The position numbers and the translations under genes are program-made. DNA of 64,000 nucleotides, taken from assembly GCA_945902075.1 (NCBI GenBank), contig CAMDMA010000002.1:98793-162792 (forward strand). Direction: 5' to 3'. Shown piece by piece: positions 61,488 through 64,000 of this stretch. Each line of letters starts with the position of its first letter. Position 1 is the stretch's first letter. The notes under the pieces are model-generated. The model saw only the letters and a list, made by a program, of their open reading frames with translations. It was not told the DNA's origin and did no database searches. The DNA is from Candidatus Kuenenia stuttgartensis (lineage in GTDB: Bacteria > Planctomycetota > Phycisphaerae > Phycisphaerales > SM1A02).

Positions 61488-63203
61488 TCAGCGCGCCGAT
61501 GCGCTGCCCGCGGCTGAGAGACTCTTGCTGGTTCGCGAATCGTTCTTCGTGTCGGATTCTTTATTCTCTTTTGGAGGAGCGCCATCGACGCAGCCCGGCG
61601 TCACGATCGGCGGAAGATCTTCCGCGATCGGCCGAATCACGCCGAATCCAGCCGATTGCGCGACGTACGCCACACCGCCTCCGACGCGATTCGGATAGAG
61701 CCCAAGAATCGGACCCTCGAGGCGAATGCGATCCTCAGCGACAACTTCTTGCGTCACGGGATCAAACCCGATCACATCGATGCCGCGCGAATGACCGATC
61801 CAAACCTTGCCGTCGGCGATCGCGAGTGTCGAGATCCGCCCGCCGCCCGCAGGAGTGTAATTCTGCGCGCGATCTCCCATGACGAAACTCACCTCGTCGC
61901 GCATCTCGCTTGCCTTTGCAGTTCCCCACGACGCCTCCACTGCAAAGCTCGGTCGATCAGGTGACGCAATCGGCTTCGTGCTCAACTCTGCTTTTTCACC
62001 GATCAGATACATCCAAGATCCCTCACGGCTTGCACCCAAAATGCGTCGGCGATCACTGACACAGACATCAATTTTTCCTGGCAGCCGCTCGCTCCAGTAG
62101 AAGGTGTCACCCGGCTTGTCGCCCTCGGGGAGGTATCGGTAGAGCGCGCGACCGAAACTCCCGGCGATCGCGAAACGATTCCGTTGCACCTTTCCGACAT
62201 CACGCGCGCCCTTCACTGGCACCGAAATCAGTGCGCCGAGCACAAACGCATCTTTGTGCAGTCCGGGAGCTGTGGTGGTGTCGCTTCCCGCCGTCTTTTC
62301 GAGCTTCCACGTTGCGACTTCGAAATCGTTGACCGCGAAAAAGCGATCGTCGAAGAAGCGAATGGCGTGAACCTCGCCTTTCACTCCGCTTGACGAACGC
62401 TCCCGAAAATCCGGACCCATGAGCCCGACTTGCGCCCCCTCAGACGCCTGCAAGCGGAAGCCGTAACCACCACCCCACTCCTCTGGAATTGCAATCAACG
62501 TGTTGGCCGCACCGACATAGGTTCCATCGGCAATGCGCACGATTCGCCGTCCGATGCAGGCGACCGGTCCGCCCTCGGCTGCAATGACCGGACCAACCAT
62601 TTTGCCCGCGAGACTCGCTTCGGGCGGCGTCGGCGGCAGCGGCTCACCGTCTTCATCAAACGTGGTGCCGTGGGCGGACGCCTCCGCAAGGCGAAGCACT
62701 CCTCCATCACCGGACACCATCGCCTCACCATTGACTATGGCGACATGATGCGGGCGAATCCCAAGTTCGGGCCGCCCCCACCATGCGACGATGCGCGGTG
62801 CGCGTACGACGCTTGCGTCGACCTGCACAACGCGGTCATCCTCGAGCACAACATAAATCGTGCTTCCGAGCATGACGAAGTCGCTCACCGGGCCTGTCGT
62901 CCCGCGCGGCGCAAGTTCAAGATCGGCGAGCACGGTTCCACTCTGCGCATCAAGTGCGAGAAGTCGATTTTCAAATGACTGAAACCAAACGCCGCCGATC
63001 ACTTCGGTCTTCCGGTGCACGCCGCCAAACGAACTGACCACGCGCATCGACTTCGGGACCTGCGGACGCGCAGCCTCCTCTTCATCGACAACTGGCGTAC
63101 CGGCGGGAGCCGTCGTACAGCCGGGGAGCACGACACCCGGGGTGCCAAGCATCACACAAGCCGCGAGCAGAACGCCAAAGAAACGGAAGCAGGTCCATCG
63201 CAT
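61488..63203 (-). CDS. Beta-propeller-like lipoprotein
   Basis: 571 residues. Signal MRWTCFRFFGVLLAACVMLG with a lipobox at VVLPGC anchors it in a membrane. The mature part repeats short strands with phrases such as NRLLALDAQSGTVLADLELA and GKVWIGHSRGIDVIGFDPVT, recalling PQQ-like or YVTN propellers. Start ATG 63203. It is divergent from the TPR gene (46 bp) and upstream of the NtrC-type gene on the same strand. Ligand unknown. Confidence 0.7.
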   Translation of the reverse strand: MRWTCFRFFGVLLAACVMLGTPGVVLPGCTTAPAGTPVVDEEEAARPQVPKSMRVVSSFGGVHRKTEVIGGVWFQSFENRLLALDAQSGTVLADLELAPRGTTGPVSDFVMLGSTIYVVLEDDRVVQVDASVVRAPRIVAWWGRPELGIRPHHVAIVNGEAMVSGDGGVLRLAEASAHGTTFDEDGEPLPPTPPEASLAGKMVGPVIAAEGGPVACIGRRIVRIADGTYVGAANTLIAIPEEWGGGYGFRLQASEGAQVGLMGPDFRERSSSGVKGEVHAIRFFDDRFFAVNDFEVATWKLEKTAGSDTTTAPGLHKDAFVLGALISVPVKGARDVGKVQRNRFAIAGSFGRALYRYLPEGDKPGDTFYWSERLPGKIDVCVSDRRRILGASREGSWMYLIGEKAELSTKPIASPDRPSFAVEASWGTAKASEMRDEVSFVMGDRAQNYTPAGGGRISTLAIADGKVWIGHSRGIDVIGFDPVTQEVVAEDRIRLEGPILGLYPNRVGGGVAYVAQSAGFGVIRPIAEDLPPIVTPGCVDGAPPKENKESDTKNDSRTSKSLSAAGSASAR

Positions 63204-63249
63204 GATTCGGTAGAGTACCCGCCCGACCGAATCCGGACGGACCGACTCC

Positions 63250-63573
63250 ATGACGAAACCCGATTCCGACCGACTGACCAAGTTGCTCGCCTTACACGCC
63301 TCTGAGCCCGATGACGGCTTCGTGCTTTACGGGCTCGCCCAAGAGTGTCAGAAACTCGGCCGATTCTCTGAGGCGCTCGCGTGGTACGACCGCGCGATCC
63401 ATGCAGATCCAAAGCAGTGCTACGCGTTTTTTCACAAAGCGAAGACGCTCGAAGAAGCCGGGCGCACAAGCGAGGTTCCCGCGGTGCTCCGCGCAGGACT
63501 CGAGCGCGCGCGCGCCGTCGGCGATCGGAAGGCCGCCAGCGAGATTGAAGCATTTCTCGACGAGCACGAGTAG
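63250..63573 (+). CDS. Small TPR protein
   Basis: 107 residues with about two and a half tetratricopeptide repeats (FVLYGLAQECQKLGRFSEAL, CYAFFHKAKTLEEAGRTSEV). No signal peptide, so cytoplasmic. TPRs mediate protein contacts; partner unknown. The ATG at 63250 lies shortly after the divergent lipoprotein promoter region. Confidence 0.8.
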   Translation: MTKPDSDRLTKLLALHASEPDDGFVLYGLAQECQKLGRFSEALAWYDRAIHADPKQCYAFFHKAKTLEEAGRTSEVPAVLRAGLERARAVGDRKAASEIEAFLDEHE

Positions 63574-63670
63574 GTCGCCGCTTCAATCGAAGTAGGCCAC
63601 CTCGAATCAGGTCCAAGACGAAGCTCACCACCACCCGAATCAGTTGAATCAAACGACCGAAGGAACATCG

Positions 63671-64000
63671 ATGGCAAAAAAATCTACCAAGTCAAAGGCC
63701 GCAACCAAAAAGGCTGCAATCAAGAAGGCCGTGACCAAAAAGGCCGTGACCAAAAAGGCATCGACCTCAAAAGTCGCAATCAAAAAGGCTGCGACCGCAA
63801 AGACCTCAACCGCAAAGACCTCAACCCCAAGGACCTCAACCGCAAAAACCTCAACCGCAAAGACCTCAACCGCAAGGACCACAACCAAGAAAGCTGCACC
63901 GAAGAGGGCTGCACCGAGGAAGCCCACGACCGCGAAAGCTGTTTCTGCAAAGAGTGCGGCGAAAGGCGTTCGGATCGCGTCGATCGAACCAGTTGGTGAT
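63671..64000 (+). CDS. Lys/Ala/Thr-rich histone H1-like protein, N-terminal part (cut by window end)
   Basis: At least 110 residues, continuing past the window. Begins MAKKSTKSKAATKKAAIKKA and runs as repeats of KKA, AKTST and similar, like the C-terminal tail of histone H1 and bacterial KAKP-type nucleoid proteins. After about 95 residues the composition changes (GVRIASIEPVGD), so a folded domain may follow. AAGGA lies 6 nt before ATG 63671. The DNA is a patchwork of short in-frame repeats. It may compact DNA, or the tail may be a flexible extension of an unrelated enzyme. Confidence 0.75.
   Translation, partial: MAKKSTKSKAATKKAAIKKAVTKKAVTKKASTSKVAIKKAATAKTSTAKTSTPRTSTAKTSTAKTSTARTTTKKAAPKRAAPRKPTTAKAVSAKSAAKGVRIASIEPVGD

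Noticed and set aside
1..64000. tRNA, rRNA, insertion sequence or prophage
   Set aside because: Reading by eye found no convincing tRNA cloverleaf, rRNA stretch, transposase or phage gene. A tRNAscan-SE and Infernal run would be needed to exclude small RNAs.

Overview
The window is 64 kb of gene-dense, high-GC bacterial chromosome that fits a motile planctomycete, most likely class Phycisphaerae. This is inferred from several things seen together. Exported proteins end in a PEP-CTERM-like tail (Pro-Ser/Thr-Pro-Gly, hydrophobic stretch, Arg cluster). Others end in dockerin-like calcium loops. One ECF sigma factor is fused by a 4-base overlap to a Ser/Thr kinase, and there are further ECF sigma factors. 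FG-GAP and RCC1 propeller proteins, an HpnH-type hopanoid enzyme and a large flagellar locus are also present. No rRNA, tRNA, CRISPR array, insertion sequence or prophage was recognised, so this looks like ordinary chromosome with small accessory patches.

Layout. 1-11.4 kb: tail of an ECF sigma factor, arginine decarboxylase (speA), a PEP-CTERM protein, the sigma/kinase pair, an HscA-like Hsp70 behind another ECF sigma factor and an 88-residue protein, and two overlapping lipoprotein genes. 11.4-15.4 kb: pheT without its tRNA-binding OB domain, a cyclodeaminase-family gene overlapping it, a zinc-ribbon protein and an alpha/beta hydrolase. 15.6-29 kb: exported proteins (secreted unknown, trypsin-like protease, FG-GAP propeller), citrate synthase, rhomboid protease overlapping trpF, an RdgC-like protein, hpnH, and an ECF sigma factor followed by a membrane protein with a prepilin-like tail. 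29-30 kb: rpmI-rplT with promoter and terminator. 30-33 kb: a gamma-class N6-adenine DNA methyltransferase divergent from a PD-(D/E)XK nuclease-like protein, the best candidate for an undescribed defence or genome-maintenance pair. 33.2-34.5 kb: a broken RCC1-dockerin gene.

35-49.3 kb: flagellar filament and hook-filament junction genes on the minus strand. The order in the direction of transcription is flgI, flgJ (rod-binding part only), flgN, flgK, then flgL, fliW, csrA and two flagellins. Three unrelated genes (dockerin, PEP-CTERM, GYF-TM2) interrupt the set between flgK and flgL. FliW and CsrA next to the flagellins suggest post-transcriptional control of flagellin. 49.5-64 kb: a GT-C type glycosyltransferase, a zinc-ribbon/GYF-like membrane protein, a parvulin-like lipoprotein, lptG-lptF for lipopolysaccharide transport, a four-gene pseudopilin-like operon with every junction overlapping, an NtrC-type regulator, a beta-propeller lipoprotein, a TPR protein and the start of a Lys/Ala/Thr-rich histone H1-like protein cut by the window end.

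Short tandem arrays with units of 10, 12, 14 or 15 bp recur in the gaps (303, 15535, 29910, 34779, 44223) and also inside genes (14210, about 63.7 kb). Strong intrinsic hairpins mark many gene ends. Most start sites were chosen from Shine-Dalgarno sequences, stop/start overlaps or signal-peptide placement, because the high GC content opens long false upstream extensions.
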